From contig USKN01000104.1 of NCBI GenBank assembly GCA_900555295.1, positions 1 to 6,665 of the forward strand: a stretch of DNA of 6,665 nt, read 5' to 3'. This document shows, in pieces, positions 5,036 through 6,665 of the stretch. A program made the translations under genes and the position numbers. The notes beneath the pieces were generated by a model. It was not told the DNA's origin, made no database searches, and saw nothing but the letters and a program-made list of their open reading frames with translations. Origin of the DNA: an uncultured Eubacteriales bacterium. Lineage in GTDB: Bacteria; Bacillota; Clostridia; UMGS1810. Every line of letters starts with the position of its first letter. The stretch's first letter is position 1.

Positions 5036-6665
5036 TTACCGACACTGTTTATCTTTTCACATTTTTCCCCATATTTTTGTGCACTGTTATGCTCAATATT
5101 TTCACTTGTATTTATTTTTAAAATATTATTTTTTTTAAGTTCCTGCTCCTCAAGCACACGATAAGCAACTTTGCCCACAAGCGTTTTGGGCATATCGTCT
5201 TTAAATTCTATATCATACGGCATAGCATACTTTGCAATATGCTTTTTGCAATAATCCATTATTTCTTTTTTTACCTCATCGCTTTTTTCAACGCCCGGAA
5301 CAAGCATTACAAACGCTTTAACCTTTTGCATTTTATATTCATCGGGAACACCTATTACACAACTCATTTGTACATTTTTGTTTGCGTCGAGTATATTTTC
5401 TATCTGTGCGGGATAAATATTGTATCCCGACGATATAATCATTCTTTTGGCGCGTCCTTTAAAATACACAAATCCCTCATTATCCATAATTCCCAAATCA
5501 CCCGAATGAACCCATAAAAATCCGTCGCGGTGAAGTCTTAATGTTTGCTCGGTTTCCTTTTTATGATTCATATACTCTTTCATTACAGTGGGACCCGAAA
5601 GCAAGATTTCGCCCTCTTCGCCGTAATTAAGCTCATTTTCAGTACCCGGCTCAACTATTTTTATGTATGTATCGGGAAAAGGCACACCTATACTCCCCTT
5701 TTTAAACATATGCGGCGGAGTAAGGCAGCACGCAGTAACGGTTTCGGTCATACCGTAACCTTCACGAACCTGAACGTTGCTTTTATGGTCGTACAAAAAT
5801 TTATCAAGCTTTTTCTTTAATTCAACCGACAGCGAATCACCGCCCGAAAATACACCTTTTAAGCAGCTTAAATCAGCGCCGTCCATAGACGGGAGTCTTA
5901 AAAGTGCCTCGTAAAGCGTAGGTACACCGGCTATAAAGTTACATTTGTATTTAACAATAAGCTTTGCGTAACTTTTTGCCGTAAAGCGCGGTACCAAAAT
6001 ACATCTCCCACCCTGTGACAGCATTGTATGTATACAAACGCCAAGTCCAAATCCGTGAAAAAGTGGCATTGCGGCAAGCATTTTATCACCGGGTCTAAAC
6101 ATAGGATTTGCGGCAATAACCTGCTCGCCGAGTGCATTAAAGTTTTTGTTTGTAAGTACAATTCCCTTTGTTGTACCCGTTGTACCGCCCGAGTACAGTA
6201 TAACCGCCGCATCATCAGCCTTGCGGTTTACTTTGTAGTTGTAAAAACAATGTTTTTGCATACGCATAAACTCGTTCCAGCGTATTACGGGTGCATCGGA
6301 CGGAATTTTTTGTATTTTTCTTCCCTCCGTAAGCATATATCCCGCCTTTATCGGCTTTGAAAGCTCATCTTTTACGCTTGCAAGTATTATATTAACAACT
6401 TTTGTGTTTTGCCTTATATTTTCAAATTTACCGTAAAATTGGTCAAGCGTTACCGCTGTTACGCTTTGCGACTCGTTTAAATAATACTCTATTTCCTTTT
6501 CTGCCGAAAGCGGATGTATCATATTTGCAACCGCTCCCACAAGATTTATGGCATAAAACATATAAATAGCCTGCGGGCAGTTTGGCATTGCAATTGTAAC
6601 CCTGTCGTTTTCGCGCACACCTATTGTTTTAAGAGCACGTGCACATTTTATTGTTTCTTCTATAA
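5032..6665 (-). CDS. Long-chain-type acyl-CoA synthetase / AMP-forming ligase (5'-partial)
   Basis: The frame is open to the right edge, giving 543 visible residues. The first visible residues (IEETIKCARALKTIGVRENDR) are family-like, so the start lies outside and perhaps 40-60 residues are missing. Numbering from GTG 6618: the ATP-binding motif SGGTTGTTKG is at 143-152, PLFHGFG at 185-191, EGYGMTET at 286-293, SGDLG at 372-376 and KGRAKRMIISSGYNIYP at 387-403. The catalytic lysine of the C-terminal domain is K483 in PKTLVGKVAYR. The enzyme adenylates a carboxylic acid with ATP and transfers the acyl group to CoA. The FadD-like layout suggests a medium- or long-chain fatty acid, but the substrate cannot be read from the sequence. 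After about residue 495 a polar tail of some 33 residues extends beyond the usual end. The gene is convergent with the tcdA operon, and no clear terminator follows it. Confidence 0.9.
   Translation of the reverse strand, partial: IEETIKCARALKTIGVRENDRVTIAMPNCPQAIYMFYAINLVGAVANMIHPLSAEKEIEYYLNESQSVTAVTLDQFYGKFENIRQNTKVVNIILASVKDELSKPIKAGYMLTEGRKIQKIPSDAPVIRWNEFMRMQKHCFYNYKVNRKADDAAVILYSGGTTGTTKGIVLTNKNFNALGEQVIAANPMFRPGDKMLAAMPLFHGFGLGVCIHTMLSQGGRCILVPRFTAKSYAKLIVKYKCNFIAGVPTLYEALLRLPSMDGADLSCLKGVFSGGDSLSVELKKKLDKFLYDHKSNVQVREGYGMTETVTACCLTPPHMFKKGSIGVPFPDTYIKIVEPGTENELNYGEEGEILLSGPTVMKEYMNHKKETEQTLRLHRDGFLWVHSGDLGIMDNEGFVYFKGRAKRMIISSGYNIYPAQIENILDANKNVQMSCVIGVPDEYKMQKVKAFVMLVPGVEKSDEVKKEIMDYCKKHIAKYAMPYDIEFKDDMPKTLVGKVAYRVLEEQELKKNNILKINTSENIEHNSAQKYGEKCEKINSVGN

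Noticed and set aside
5931..6360. Open frames in other phases within the CoA ligase gene
   Set aside because: The synthetase motifs continue through this stretch on the - strand, and the alternative frames show no protein family features.

Overview
The window reads as chromosomal DNA of an anaerobic, low-GC Bacillota, most likely a gut-type clostridium. Reasons: A/T-rich codon choice, GGAGG-type ribosome binding sites, an ECF vitamin transporter, a maturase for [FeFe] hydrogenase, the clostridial cysteine-rich form of TcdA, and a clostridial-style ECF sigma-factor remnant. No tRNA, rRNA, CRISPR array, insertion sequence or phage gene was seen.

Left part (1-1534, + strand): the 3' portion of a large fused ECF transporter gene. 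An ATPase half is followed by four extra membrane segments and then a substrate-binding S component, all in one chain. The gene enters from outside the window. Middle (1593-4554, + strand): a tight three-gene group. It holds hydE (radical-SAM H-cluster maturase), a rhodanese domain fused to a TtcA-type tRNA thiolase, and tcdA (cyclic t6A dehydratase). Gaps are 9 and 25 nt, and a strong intrinsic terminator follows at 4576-4626. The two tRNA enzymes act on anticodon-loop bases. The first two proteins depend on Fe-S or persulfide chemistry, so the set looks like a sulfur/Fe-S and tRNA-modification operon. A weak promoter lies just before hydE.

Scar region (4627-5031, about 400 nt): there is no intact gene here. 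It carries the N-terminal part of an ECF sigma factor on the + strand, with no usable start codon. This runs directly into a short coding-like fragment on the - strand, possibly the N-terminal piece of a sensor protein. Both fragments lack their C-termini and meet at about 4880-4890, which marks an old rearrangement, a deletion or an assembly join. A near-consensus sigma-70 promoter (TTGACC-17-TATAAT, - strand) sits across the stop codon of the next gene and points into this debris.

Right part (5032-6665, - strand): a long acyl-CoA synthetase (AMP-forming ligase), complete at its C-terminus and running off the window at its N-terminus.

No clearly new biological system is visible. The points most worth a second look are the hydE/rhodanese-TtcA/tcdA grouping, the rhodanese-TtcA fusion itself, and the truncated-gene junction with an orphan promoter.
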